In this document: positions 35,516 to 44,375 of the stretch, in pieces | How positions within the stretch are numbered: the first letter of the stretch is position 1 | Layout: each line of letters starts with the position of its first letter | NCBI GenBank assembly: GCA_964451365.1 | Contig: CAYVIB010000002.1 | Coordinates: 246,479-310,478, forward strand | Reading direction: 5' to 3' | Length of the DNA stretch: 64,000 nucleotides | DNA from: CAYVIB01 sp964451365 | GTDB lineage: Bacteria > Pseudomonadota > Gammaproteobacteria > Pseudomonadales > Cellvibrionaceae | Made by a program: the position numbers and the translations under genes | The notes under the pieces: model-generated | What the model was told of the DNA's origin: nothing | The model's database searches: none | The model's input: only the letters and a program-made list of their open reading frames with translations

Positions 35516-36438
35516 ACGCGCCCACGCTCACCCAGCACATCGGCCAACGCACCTTCCAGGGTGGGAAACAGGAATTTGTAACCCGAATCCAGCGCTCGGG
35601 CCGGCACCACTTTTTGCCCACTGATCAGCAGTTCTTCCGCCATCTGCCCGTAAACCATTTTTAATATGATGGCGGGGGTGCGCATAAATACAGGCCGGTT
35701 CAGCTGCCGCCCCAATTCCGCCGCGAACATTTTCTGGCGCACCGGCTCGGGTGCGGTAACATTGAAAACGCCCTGCTTGCGACGATCGAACAGGCAGGAT
35801 TCAATCAGGCCGACCACGTCATTAACATGAATCCAGGAAAACCACTGGTTACCATCGCCAATCGGTCCGCCCAGGCCGAGACGGTAGATAGGCAAAAGCT
35901 TTTCGAGCGCACCTCCCCCAGGCGCCAGTATTACTCCAAAACGGACAATACACAGCCGGGAACCCAATTCCCGGAAGCCCTCTGCCGACTGTTCCCAACG
36001 CCTGCACAGCTCAGCGCCGAAGCCCTTGCCATAAGAAGAAGCCTCATCCACGGGATTATCATCGCGCGGACCGTAATACCCGATGGCTGACGCGTTAACC
36101 ACCACCGGCGGCTCCCACTGTCGCCGCCGGCAGCTGTTCAACAGTTCCCGGGTGTACTCCACTCTGGCGTTAACCAGCTCACGTTTGCGCGAATTGGTCC
36201 AGCGCCGGTCGGCGATGGAAGGGCCCGCGAGATTTACGATGCCCGCCAGATCCGTACCGTTGTCCAGGTCGTCCAGACTTTTCACTAACTTCGCGCCTTC
36301 CAGAGTGTATTTGTCCGGCGTTCGGGACAGGACAACCAGGTTGTAACGCCGATCCTTCTCACGCAATGCCGCGCAAAGAGCCCTTCCGACGAGCCCGGTG
36401 CCGCCTGATACAACGATGGTTTTTGGCTGATCATTCAT
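35512..36438 (-). CDS. TIGR01777-type NAD-dependent epimerase/dehydratase
   Basis: 308 residues with a Rossmann start VSGGTGLVGRALCAAL, an active-site-like IGYYGPRDD segment, then GKGFGAELCRRWE and RFGVILAPGGGALEKLLP, all hallmarks of the YfcH/TIGR01777 SDR family. The C-terminal DUF1731 domain is present (RPVFMRTPAIILKMVYGQMA, GQKVVPARAL). Substrate unknown. Single gene on minus strand. Confidence 0.9.
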   Translation of the reverse strand: MNDQPKTIVVSGGTGLVGRALCAALREKDRRYNLVVLSRTPDKYTLEGAKLVKSLDDLDNGTDLAGIVNLAGPSIADRRWTNSRKRELVNARVEYTRELLNSCRRRQWEPPVVVNASAIGYYGPRDDNPVDEASSYGKGFGAELCRRWEQSAEGFRELGSRLCIVRFGVILAPGGGALEKLLPIYRLGLGGPIGDGNQWFSWIHVNDVVGLIESCLFDRRKQGVFNVTAPEPVRQKMFAAELGRQLNRPVFMRTPAIILKMVYGQMAEELLISGQKVVPARALDSGYKFLFPTLEGALADVLGERGRV

Positions 36439-36757
36439 ACGCTGTTCGCATTAGGTCTGAAGGCGGCACCAGCGAATTTCCATACGCTAACACCATGCCA
36501 GTATCAGGCGTGGATCATCCCACACAGCGGGTGAATTTACGCGCAACCAGCACACACTTCAACGAACGAATTTTGGCCAGGGTCTGCTTTTAATCACCAT
36601 ATTGAATAAACATCAACTCAATTATGCTCAATTGATCATTGAAATTTTTACAATACACGCCATCATAGAAACGTGGGCCCACAAAGTTTTTGATGCAATA
36701 TCAAAGGCTTTTTAAATTACCTTTCCTGGTCATAATGGCACTTATGGAGGTATGCCT
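36439..36757. other. Intergenic region before the HPF-like gene
   Basis: 319 bp between divergent genes, AT-rich in its right half. It should hold promoters for both the epimerase and the HPF-like gene, but I see no -35/-10 pair or sigma-54 box good enough to name, and no gene. Confidence 0.5.
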
Positions 36758-37075
36758 ATGAAGTCTCATGCAGACGTCGTTTTTAGAGATCTAGACTTCT
36801 CTCCTGCACTTACAGAAATCATCAATAAAAAAATCGAAAAACTCCACCGCTTTTCCGACTCTATCATGCACAGCCGCGTGGTACTGGATAGCCCCCACAA
36901 ACACAAACACAAAGGCAAACTTTTTCGCGCATCCATTGAGCTGGCGCTCAAGGGAACGCCGCTGACCGTCAGCCACGACGACCCGTCCGTTCACGTGGCC
37001 GTGCGGGATGCTTTTGCCGCTGTCGAACGCAAACTGAAAGAGGAGAAAGACCGAAAAAGAGACGTTCGACACTGA
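36758..37075 (+). CDS. HPF/RaiA-type ribosome-associated protein
   Basis: 105 residues from ATG 36758, chosen because TGGAGG lies 7 nt upstream (another ATG 6 nt earlier is too close to it). The short-form HPF/YfiA fold is recognisable: FRDLDFSPALTEIINKKIEK, HKHKGKLFRASIELALKG and DPSVHVAVRDAFAAVERKLK. Such proteins bind the ribosome decoding centre in stationary phase or stress. The KHKHKGK stretch and basic C-terminus suit RNA binding. It is not next to rpoN, where the main hpf usually sits, so this may be a second paralogue. Confidence 0.85.
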   Translation: MKSHADVVFRDLDFSPALTEIINKKIEKLHRFSDSIMHSRVVLDSPHKHKHKGKLFRASIELALKGTPLTVSHDDPSVHVAVRDAFAAVERKLKEEKDRKRDVRH

Positions 37076-37129
37076 ACTTACCTGGTTCACCTGTTTCAAA
37101 ATCCCTGACTGTTCAGGTTGGCGGAGCCC

Positions 37130-37397
37130 TAGGGCCTGTTGATGTTTCGGCCACGCTCCTGCCGGAGGTCATTTTTTCGGCCCAGCAAGGTGGAAGGAGC
37201 ACGGTGTAGTTACTCTACATAAGCGACTGACAACTCTGCTGGCTGAAAAATGGTCCCGGCCCTTCGGGTTGTGTCTGTATTTTCGCCACTCAGCGTTGCT
37301 CGTCGCTCATTTGGAATAACCAAACCACGTTCCTCGCGCCTTGATTAGCAAAAATACAGACACAACAGGAGTGCAGCCGAAACATCAACAGGCCCTA
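37130..37397. mobile_element. MITE-like inverted-repeat element 2 (268 bp)
   Basis: Perfect 22-bp terminal inverted repeats: TAGGGCCTGTTGATGTTTCG+GC at 37130-37151 and its exact reverse complement ending at 37397, both beginning with TA. Inside are two further paired arms: 37161-37187 with 37237-37260, and 37268-37283 with 37351-37366 (GTTGTGTCTGTATTTT / AAAATACAGACACAAC). Folded, it would be a multi-branched structure. No coding capacity. It sits between the HPF-like gene and speA. Confidence 0.8.
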
Positions 37398-37551
37398 CCG
37401 GGAGATGCCGGAAATCCGGCCGGCCTCTCCCGGTAAAAACCCTTTAAATAAACCTGCAAATCTGCGATAGTTCGCGCCTTTCGCAGCCGGACTGACTGCT
37501 TTTGAAGTCCTGCTTTGTTTCCACGTTTTGTCTTACAGGGGCGGTTGAACA

Positions 37552-39471
37552 TTGAATAAGATTGTTCATCACAGCTGGACTGCAGCCCACTCTGCAGAAC
37601 TCTATGGGGTCAACGACTGGGGAGTTGGTTACTTTGGCGTAAACAGTAAGGGCGAGATCGTCGTTACCGCGCCAAAAGCCAACAAAACCGTTGAAGTTTC
37701 CCTTATGAGCATCGTGTCGGATATCAGCGATCGGGGCATGAACATGCCCGTGCTGGTGCGTTTCGAAGACCTGCTCGAACAGCAGATTGGCCGACTGAAC
37801 CGAGCCTTTAACGATGCCATCAAGGCCGCCGGTTACAAGAACGTGTATCGCGGCGTGTTTCCGATCAAGGTTAACCAGCAGTGCCACGTTATCGAGGAGA
37901 TTGCCGAGGTCGGCGCCCGCTATGGCCACGGGCTTGAGGCAGGCTCCAAGGCGGAGTTGATTATCGCGCTCGCCCATGTGGAATCCAGCGAGGCCTGTAT
38001 CGTCTGTAACGGCTATAAAGATGAAGAGTTCATCGACCTGGGCCTGCAGGCGATCAAGATGGGTTACCGCTGCTTTTTCGTGGTGGAAACCCCTACCGAA
38101 CTGCCGATTATTCTCGAACGCAGCCGCGCCCTCAATATCAAGCCGATGATCGGTGCGCGGGTGAAACTCGCCTCCATGGTGGGGGGACATTGGAATGCCA
38201 CCAGTGGCGACCGCAGTATTTTCGGCCTTTCGATCACCCAGTTGATCGATATGGTGGACACACTAAAGGCCGAGAACATGCTCGACTGCCTGCAGTTGTT
38301 GCACTACCACCTTGGCTCACAAATACCGAATATTCGCGATATCCGCACCGGCGTGCTGGAAGCCTGCCACGTCTATACCGATCTCGTCCGCGAGGGCGCG
38401 GCCATGGGTTACCTCGACCTGGGCGGTGGCCTGGCGGTGGACTATGACGGATCGAAAACCAACTACGTCCACTCACGCAACTACACGCTGGAAGAATATT
38501 GCGCGGACATTGTGGACGTGGTCATGTCCACTCTGGACCCAAATGAAATTGCCCACCCGACCATCATTACCGAGTCGGGACGGGCGACCATCGCCTACTC
38601 GTCCGTCCTGCTGTTTAACGTGCTCGATGTAGCGGTATTTGAACCGGGTACTCTGCCGGACTCCATCGACCCGGAGGAGCACCAACTTATACATAACCTG
38701 AAAGAGACGCTCGATTCGGCCTCGGTAAAAAACATGCAGGAGTGTTACAACGATGCCCTGTTCTACCGCGACGAAATCCGCGAGCTGTTCAAGCGGGGGC
38801 AAATCACCCTGCGTTCGCGCTCGTTGGCGGAAAACCTGTTTCTGCGGGTTATGCGCCGGCTCATAGAATTATCCGAGGATGCACCGCGATCCCTGCGTGA
38901 GCTGGATAAGTTGAAGGAGCAGCTTTCGGATATTTACTACTGTAATTTCAGCCTGTTCCAGTCCCTGCCCGACATCTGGGCCATCGACCAGATATTTCCG
39001 GTTGCGCCCATTCACCGGCTCGGGGAACAGCCCACCCGCGAAGCGATCATTGCCGATATTACCTGCGATTGCGACGGCAAGATCGACCGGTTTTCCAATA
39101 TGCACGACACGCGAAAAACAATTTCCCTTCACCCGCTGGTGGATGGACAGGATTATTACATCGGTGTCTTTCTTGTCGGCGCCTACCAGGAAACCCTCGG
39201 CGACCTGCACAACCTGTTTGGCGATACCAACGTGGTCAGCGTGCGTATCGATGAAGACGGCAACTATGACTTCTCCGACGAAATCGAGGGCGACAGCATC
39301 GCCGATGTCTTGAGCTACGTTGAATACCAGCCGGGCGTTCTCAAGGAGCGGTTCCGCAAAATCGCCGAAAGCGCCGTTCGCAACGGCAAAATATCCGGAG
39401 CGGAAAGACAGCAGATAATGAAAGCATTTTCCGAAAGCATGCAAGGCTACACCTACTACGAGAAGGAATAG
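37552..39471 (+). CDS. speA: Biosynthetic arginine decarboxylase
   Basis: 639 residues, typical for SpeA. The PLP lysine lies in VFPIKVNQQ (~107), followed by GLEAGSKAELI, VCNGYKDEEFI, LLHYHLGSQIPNIRDI, YLDLGGGLAVDYDG and a C-terminal ITCDCDGKIDRF with the VGAYQETLGDLHNLFGD block. It makes agmatine from arginine. Start is TTG at 37552 with AGGGGCGG upstream; no ATG is available before the conserved region. It heads an operon with the two carboxyspermidine genes, 4 bp before the next gene. Confidence 0.95.
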   Translation: MNKIVHHSWTAAHSAELYGVNDWGVGYFGVNSKGEIVVTAPKANKTVEVSLMSIVSDISDRGMNMPVLVRFEDLLEQQIGRLNRAFNDAIKAAGYKNVYRGVFPIKVNQQCHVIEEIAEVGARYGHGLEAGSKAELIIALAHVESSEACIVCNGYKDEEFIDLGLQAIKMGYRCFFVVETPTELPIILERSRALNIKPMIGARVKLASMVGGHWNATSGDRSIFGLSITQLIDMVDTLKAENMLDCLQLLHYHLGSQIPNIRDIRTGVLEACHVYTDLVREGAAMGYLDLGGGLAVDYDGSKTNYVHSRNYTLEEYCADIVDVVMSTLDPNEIAHPTIITESGRATIAYSSVLLFNVLDVAVFEPGTLPDSIDPEEHQLIHNLKETLDSASVKNMQECYNDALFYRDEIRELFKRGQITLRSRSLAENLFLRVMRRLIELSEDAPRSLRELDKLKEQLSDIYYCNFSLFQSLPDIWAIDQIFPVAPIHRLGEQPTREAIIADITCDCDGKIDRFSNMHDTRKTISLHPLVDGQDYYIGVFLVGAYQETLGDLHNLFGDTNVVSVRIDEDGNYDFSDEIEGDSIADVLSYVEYQPGVLKERFRKIAESAVRNGKISGAERQQIMKAFSESMQGYTYYEKE

Positions 39472-39475
39472 GCTA

Positions 39476-40675
39476 ATGAGTAAAGTGTTGATTATTGGTG
39501 CCGGCGGCGTGGGCGGTGTTGTCACACACAAATGCGCGCAACTGCCGGAAGTGTTCAGTGAAATCATACTGGCCAGCCGGACGGAAGAAAAATGCAAGGC
39601 CATTGCCCGGCAACTGTCACGCGAAATCAAAACCGCGCAGGTGGATGCCGACAACGTGGCCGAACTGACCGCGCTTTTGCAAAAGGAGAAGCCCGACCTG
39701 GTGATTAATGTCGCCCTGCCCTACCAGGACCTTCACATTATGGATGCCTGCCTCAATGCCGGCATTGATTACCTGGATACCGCCAACTACGAACCACCGG
39801 AAGAAGCCAAGTTCGAGTACAAATGGCAGTGGGCTTACAATGACAAATTCAAATCGGCCAACCTGATGGCGCTTTTGGGCAGCGGTTTCGACCCCGGCGT
39901 TACCAACGTCTATACCGCCTACCTCAAAAAACACTATCTCGATGAAATTCACGAACTGGATATTATCGACTGCAACGCGGGCGATCACGGTCAACCGTTT
40001 GCCACCAATTTCAATCCCGAAATCAATATCCGCGAAGTGACCGCCAAGGGACGCTACTGGGAAAACGGCAAGTGGGTGGAGACCGATCCGTTGTCGGTAA
40101 AGGACTGCTATGATTTTCCCGAAGGGATCGGCCCGAAAAATATTTACCTGATGTATCACGAGGAACTCGAGTCCATTGCCAAACATTTTCCCGACATCAA
40201 GCGGGCCCGGTTCTGGATGACTTTTTCCGAGAACTACCTAAAACACTTGGAAGTATTGCAGAATGTCGGCATGACAGGCATTGAACCGGTTAACTATAAC
40301 GGTGTGGAAATTGTTCCACTGCAGTTTTTAAAAGCCGTTCTGCCGGACCCGTCCAGCCTCGGGCCTTTGACCAAAGGCCGCACCTGTATCGGTTGCGTTG
40401 CGAAAGGCATTAAGGACGGCAAGGAAAAAACCTTTTACATCTACAACATCTGCGATCACGAAGCGTGCTACCGGGAAGTTCAGTCCCAGGCGATTTCCTA
40501 CACCACGGGCGTCCCGGCCATGATCGGCGCGAAAATGATGCTCGAAGGCAGGTGGAAAAAAACCGGCGTGTGGAATATGGAACAGCTTGACCCGGACCCG
40601 TTTATGAACGACCTGAACCTGTACGGCTTGCCGTGGACAGTAACGGAACTGGAATCAACCGGGCTCGCCACCTGA
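39476..40675 (+). CDS. Carboxynorspermidine/carboxyspermidine dehydrogenase
   Basis: 399 residues of the saccharopine-dehydrogenase family: NADP fold VLIIGAGGVGGVVTHKCAQL at the N-terminus, INVALPYQDLHIMDACLNAG, LLGSGFDPGVTNVYTAY and GDHGQPFATNFNPEINIREV. Together with the adjacent nspC this identifies CASDH, which condenses aspartate semialdehyde with putrescine (or diaminopropane) and reduces the product to carboxy(nor)spermidine. It follows speA by 4 bp and overlaps nspC by 1 nt (TGATG). Confidence 0.92.
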   Translation: MSKVLIIGAGGVGGVVTHKCAQLPEVFSEIILASRTEEKCKAIARQLSREIKTAQVDADNVAELTALLQKEKPDLVINVALPYQDLHIMDACLNAGIDYLDTANYEPPEEAKFEYKWQWAYNDKFKSANLMALLGSGFDPGVTNVYTAYLKKHYLDEIHELDIIDCNAGDHGQPFATNFNPEINIREVTAKGRYWENGKWVETDPLSVKDCYDFPEGIGPKNIYLMYHEELESIAKHFPDIKRARFWMTFSENYLKHLEVLQNVGMTGIEPVNYNGVEIVPLQFLKAVLPDPSSLGPLTKGRTCIGCVAKGIKDGKEKTFYIYNICDHEACYREVQSQAISYTTGVPAMIGAKMMLEGRWKKTGVWNMEQLDPDPFMNDLNLYGLPWTVTELESTGLAT

Positions 40676-41838
40676 TGTCGAATGCGTTCAAACAATTCGA
40701 CACTGCCCGGGTGCAGAGCCCTTGTTACGTGGTTGACGAAGTTGCAGTCGAGGAAAACCTGAAAATCCTGGCGCGTGTCCAGAGCGAAAGCGGCGCAAAA
40801 GTACTGCTCGCGTTAAAGGCGTTTTCCATGTTTTCCCTTGCGCCGCTGGTCATGCGCTACCTTTACGGCGTATGCGCCAGTGGCCTGAACGAAGCCCGGT
40901 TGGGACGCGAGGAATTCGGTGGCGAAGTTCATACCTATTCCGCCGCCTATCGGCCACAGGACTTTGACCAGATCCTGGACTTGTCCAACCACGTGGTTTT
41001 CAATTCGTTCTCCCAGTGGCAAACCTATAAGGAACGGGCACAGGCCAAACAAAAGGAAAAACCGGACCTCAAGTTCGGCCTGCGTATTAACCCTGAGCAT
41101 TCGGAAGGCACCACACCGATCTACGATCCCTGTGCGCCCTGCTCGCGCATGGGCATCCCGATCGCCGCATTTGAATCGCAGGATTTGACCGGCATCAGCG
41201 GCTTGCATTTTCACACGCTTTGCGAGCAGGATTTTGCACCCCTAGAACGGACACTGAACGTGGTGGAAGAGAAATTCGCCGCCTACCTGCCGGACCTCGA
41301 ATGGGTGAATTTCGGCGGGGGACACCATATCACGCGTCCGGATTACCAGGTGGACGCGCTGATCGAACGGATCAGGGCATTCAGCCAAAAGTACAATGTG
41401 CAGGTTTACCTGGAGCCGGGTGAAGCCATTGCGCTCAAATGCGGAATTTTCGTGGCCGAAGTCCTGGACACACTTCACAACAATATGCCGATCGCCATCC
41501 TCGACGCCTCCGCCACCTGCCATATGCCGGACGTGCTGGAAATGCCCTACCGCCCGGTAATTACCGGCGCCGGCGAGCCAAACGAAAAGGCGGTAACCTA
41601 TCGTCTCGGCGGCCCCAGTTGCCTGGCGGGGGATGTCATTGGCGATTACAGTTTCGACCAACCACTGCAAGTGGGCCAGCGCCTGACGTTTGAAGACATG
41701 GCAATTTACACCATGGTTAAAAACACCACCTTTAACGGAATCAATCTACCGGATATCGCGATCTGGAACAGCAAAACCGATGAGCTTCGCATCGTCAGGC
41801 AATTCGGGTATGCTGACTTCAGGGACAGACTGTCCTGA
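40675..41838 (+). CDS. nspC: Carboxynorspermidine/carboxyspermidine decarboxylase
   Basis: 387 residues, fold-type III PLP enzyme. The PLP lysine is in LLALKAFSMF (~46), with SGLNEARLGREEFGGEVHTY, GISGLHFHTLCEQ, WVNFGGGHHITRPDY and a C-terminal YRLGGPSCLAGDVIGDY. It decarboxylates carboxyspermidine or carboxynorspermidine to the triamine. The start ATG 40675 overlaps the upstream TGA; a longer frame exists inside CASDH without homology. Last of the three polyamine genes. Confidence 0.93.
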   Translation: MSNAFKQFDTARVQSPCYVVDEVAVEENLKILARVQSESGAKVLLALKAFSMFSLAPLVMRYLYGVCASGLNEARLGREEFGGEVHTYSAAYRPQDFDQILDLSNHVVFNSFSQWQTYKERAQAKQKEKPDLKFGLRINPEHSEGTTPIYDPCAPCSRMGIPIAAFESQDLTGISGLHFHTLCEQDFAPLERTLNVVEEKFAAYLPDLEWVNFGGGHHITRPDYQVDALIERIRAFSQKYNVQVYLEPGEAIALKCGIFVAEVLDTLHNNMPIAILDASATCHMPDVLEMPYRPVITGAGEPNEKAVTYRLGGPSCLAGDVIGDYSFDQPLQVGQRLTFEDMAIYTMVKNTTFNGINLPDIAIWNSKTDELRIVRQFGYADFRDRLS

Positions 41839-41883
41839 TAAGACAGTAAACCGGTAGTCAGCAACGCAATGAATTCATAACTG

Positions 41884-42897
41884 ATGGCAAGCAAAAGCGC
41901 ATCGGACAAACCTTGTCCCCGGGGAAAAAAGACATGCCCGATTTACGACGATGTTGCCCGCCTGCGTCGCGAGAACGAGGAACTGAAGGAAACGATCAGA
42001 ACGGACCACCTGACAGGGCTCTACAATGTCAGGCATCTTCACGATGCGCTTGAACAGGAAATGGAGCGCACCAAACGCACGTTGCACCCCACCGCGCTCA
42101 TTATTCTCGATCTGGATCATTTTAAATCCGTGAACGACACCCACGGCCATGTGGTAGGTGACCAGGCATTGAAGCATATTGCCGACATTATCCGGAGCAC
42201 CACCCGGAAACTGGACATCCCCTGCCGCCATGGCGGAGAGGAATTCGCAATTGTGCTACCGTCGACGCCGCATTTACCGGCCATCCAGGTTGCACGACGT
42301 ATTCGTGAGAATGTGGAACAGTCCAGCCTGGCGCTTGAGGGTGAAGAACTGTTTTTTACCGTCAGTATCGGCCTGGATACCTACAGCACCAGATCCCGTG
42401 AGACCGTGCAGGAATTCATAGATCGGACGGACAAACTCCTATACGAAGCCAAGGCGTCCGGTCGCAATCGCGTGGTCTACGCCGGCCCTTCGGACGACCC
42501 GGGAAAAGTCGGCATCGAAGAAAAAGCAGCCCTGTTCGGAGTGGCTGACACGGAGGAAAGCCCGATCCAAATTAAAAAACCCAAATCCAACCCTAAAAAA
42601 AACGGAACTATCATGCTAAAAGTAAATGAATATTTCGATGGCCAGGTTAAATCCATTGCCTTTGATACCAATACATTGCCCGCGACAATCGGTGTGATGG
42701 CCAAGGGAGAATACACCTTTGGCACGGACTGCAAGGAAGTTATGGAAGTCGTCTGTGGCGAATTGATTGTACAGCTACCCGGTAGCGACGAGTGGAAGTC
42801 CTTTATTAACGGCCAGGTATTCGAAGTGGAAGCCAATCAGTCTTTTTGCCTGAAGGTTCCGGTGGATACCGCGTATCTGTGCAAATATATTCGCTAA
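41884..42897 (+). CDS. Diguanylate cyclase (GGDEF) fused in frame to PpnP nucleoside phosphorylase
   Basis: 337 residues with no stop between two unrelated domains. Residues ~1-35 hold a two-cysteine PCPRGKKTCPIYDD start and a short coiled coil; ~40-200 a GGDEF domain with DHLTGLYN, DLDHFKSVND and active HGGEEFAIVLP, plus an inhibitory RxxD site (RKLD) five residues before it. A ~40-residue linker rich in Lys, Pro and Asn follows, then 94 residues that are a complete PpnP (DUF1255) cupin: FDGQVKSIAFDTNTLPATIG, GTDCKEVMEVVCGE. PpnP phosphorolyses nucleosides. An internal ATG at 42613 begins exactly at the PpnP domain, so a separate product is possible. It lies 45 bp after nspC and 15 bp before arfB. 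Confidence 0.88.
   Translation: MASKSASDKPCPRGKKTCPIYDDVARLRRENEELKETIRTDHLTGLYNVRHLHDALEQEMERTKRTLHPTALIILDLDHFKSVNDTHGHVVGDQALKHIADIIRSTTRKLDIPCRHGGEEFAIVLPSTPHLPAIQVARRIRENVEQSSLALEGEELFFTVSIGLDTYSTRSRETVQEFIDRTDKLLYEAKASGRNRVVYAGPSDDPGKVGIEEKAALFGVADTEESPIQIKKPKSNPKKNGTIMLKVNEYFDGQVKSIAFDTNTLPATIGVMAKGEYTFGTDCKEVMEVVCGELIVQLPGSDEWKSFINGQVFEVEANQSFCLKVPVDTAYLCKYIR
42613..42897 (+). other. ppnP: PpnP domain with its own possible start codon
   Basis: ATG 42613 opens a 94-codon segment equal in length to free-standing PpnP (MLKVNEYFDGQVK start). GGAAC lies ~6 nt upstream, a weak but usable ribosome site, so the cell may make the fusion, the phosphorylase alone, or both. This entry marks the domain and is not an extra gene. 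Confidence 0.6.
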
Positions 42898-42912
42898 CGG
42901 CTTTGGCTTATT

Positions 42913-43332
42913 GTGCTTCGAATCTCGCAAAATGTTTCCATTCCGGATAACGAAATTGACTTGACCGCCATCCGTTCCCAGGGAGCGGGTGGCCAGAACG
43001 TCAATAAAGTTTCGTCGGCGATTCATTTGCGATTCGACATAAACGCCTCTTCTCTTCCGGATTTTTACAAGTGGCGTTTACTCAATGTGCAAGACAAGAG
43101 AATAAACAAGGAAGGCATTATAGTTATCAAGGCGCAACAATTCCGCACCCAGGAAAAGAACCGGGACGATGCGTTGAACCGCCTCAAGGAATTGATCCGT
43201 AGCGTGGCGGTTGTGCGCAAGAAGCGTATCGCCACCAAACCAAGCCGGCAGGCCAAACGGCGGCGACTGGATGAAAAAGGCCGCCACAGTGAAAAGAAAA
43301 ATCTCCGGCGAAATATTCCTAAATCCGAATAA
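42913..43332 (+). CDS. arfB: Alternative ribosome-rescue factor ArfB (YaeJ-type)
   Basis: 139 residues. The class-I release-factor signature GAGGQNVNK carries the GGQ that hydrolyses peptidyl-tRNA, and the C-terminal tail is strongly basic (KKRIATKPSRQAKRRR, then RHSEKKNLRRN), as needed to enter the empty mRNA channel of stalled ribosomes. Start is GTG at 42913 with a poor ribosome site, so it may be translated by coupling to the fusion gene ending 15 bp upstream. Confidence 0.92.
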   Translation: MLRISQNVSIPDNEIDLTAIRSQGAGGQNVNKVSSAIHLRFDINASSLPDFYKWRLLNVQDKRINKEGIIVIKAQQFRTQEKNRDDALNRLKELIRSVAVVRKKRIATKPSRQAKRRRLDEKGRHSEKKNLRRNIPKSE

Positions 43333-43517
43333 GTCACCTTTTCAAAAACCAATTTTTCCTTTTTTCCCCGAGCTTAAGACCGGAGTAGCGCTACATTCCT
43401 GTATTGCCGAATACGCTGCTCTCCATCCGGAGTGACATCATTCATGGGGGCTTGCGTCTGCCTGTGTTCGTGCCTGTCCGTCCCATGTAAGCGCAACCGT
43501 TAATCCAGCCGAAGCTG

Positions 43518-44312
43518 TTAACAGGCGTCCTCGCTTTGGCACTTGGGGCAGTACCAGGCTTCGCGCCCGGCCGCTTTCATTTTTTCAACCCTGTCGCCAC
43601 ACCCAGGGCACTGGCCACCACTTTTTCGCTGCGGAGTGAGATAGGATGCGGGCAGGTTTTTGCGATCGCCATTGTGTTTGATGGCAGTGGTCAGCACAGA
43701 GTGAATCGCTTTGTACAACTTGCGCAGTTGCGTCTGGTCCAGGTTTGACAATGGACAATTTGGGTGCAAACGCGCCTGGAACAGGATTTCGTCTGAATAA
43801 ACGTTTCCGATGCCGGCCAAAATATGCTGATTCATCAGCCAGGCTTTGACGCCTCCACGGTGTTCTGTCGCCAATTGCAGGAATTGCTTTTCACTCATCG
43901 TCAGCGCATCGGGCCCCAACTCTTTACTTTGGATAAAACTCTCCCTGGAGTCCGCCAAATGCACGCGACCAAGCTGGCGGCGGGAAACGTAAGCCAGGTT
44001 GTGGTTATTATCAAATAAGATGGTCAGCCGGGTAAAACCCGGCGCGGCTTTGCTGTTTTCGTAGTAAACCAATTTACCGGTCATGCCAAAGTGCATAGCC
44101 AAATACTTTTCATTGTCCAGCAATAAAAACAGCCATTTTCCGTAGCGCTCGCTGGATACAAACCTGTGGCTTTTCAACGCCCGTCCCAGTCCTTGGGCTG
44201 AAATGTCCGCCAATAGGGATTCACTGTCGACCTGAACCTGTTTAATCGTCTGGTTCAGTCCCTGTGAATTAAACTCCTTACTGTAAAGCTCCAAGTCGGG
44301 CAGCTCAGGCAT
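43518..44312 (-). CDS. Fpg/Nei family DNA glycosylase
   Basis: 264 residues. Catalytic N-terminus MPELPDLE (Pro2 nucleophile, Glu3), the lysine in ERYGKWLFL (~57), the helix-two-turn-helix WLMNQHILAGIGNVYSDEIL and a C-terminal zinc finger with four cysteines (CPGC ... CPKC). It removes oxidised bases and nicks the backbone. It differs from canonical MutM, and Fpg versus Nei-like specificity cannot be settled here. Isolated on the minus strand, convergent with arfB across a 185-bp gap without genes. Confidence 0.92.
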   Translation of the reverse strand: MPELPDLELYSKEFNSQGLNQTIKQVQVDSESLLADISAQGLGRALKSHRFVSSERYGKWLFLLLDNEKYLAMHFGMTGKLVYYENSKAAPGFTRLTILFDNNHNLAYVSRRQLGRVHLADSRESFIQSKELGPDALTMSEKQFLQLATEHRGGVKAWLMNQHILAGIGNVYSDEILFQARLHPNCPLSNLDQTQLRKLYKAIHSVLTTAIKHNGDRKNLPASYLTPQRKSGGQCPGCGDRVEKMKAAGREAWYCPKCQSEDAC

Positions 44313-44375
44313 GTTTTTTCCAACTCCAGTAGAAACTCACCTTCCTCCGCCAGGAGGAAAGGTCAGCATCCATAC

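Noticed and set aside
36720..36757. Sigma-54 promoter (TGGCAC near 36736) for the HPF-like gene
   Set aside because: TGGCAC is present but the matching TTGC element is missing at the right spacing, and it would overlap the ribosome site.
38869..39654. 261-codon minus-strand frame opposite speA and CASDH
   Set aside because: Crosses two confidently identified genes on the other strand and has no recognisable sequence.
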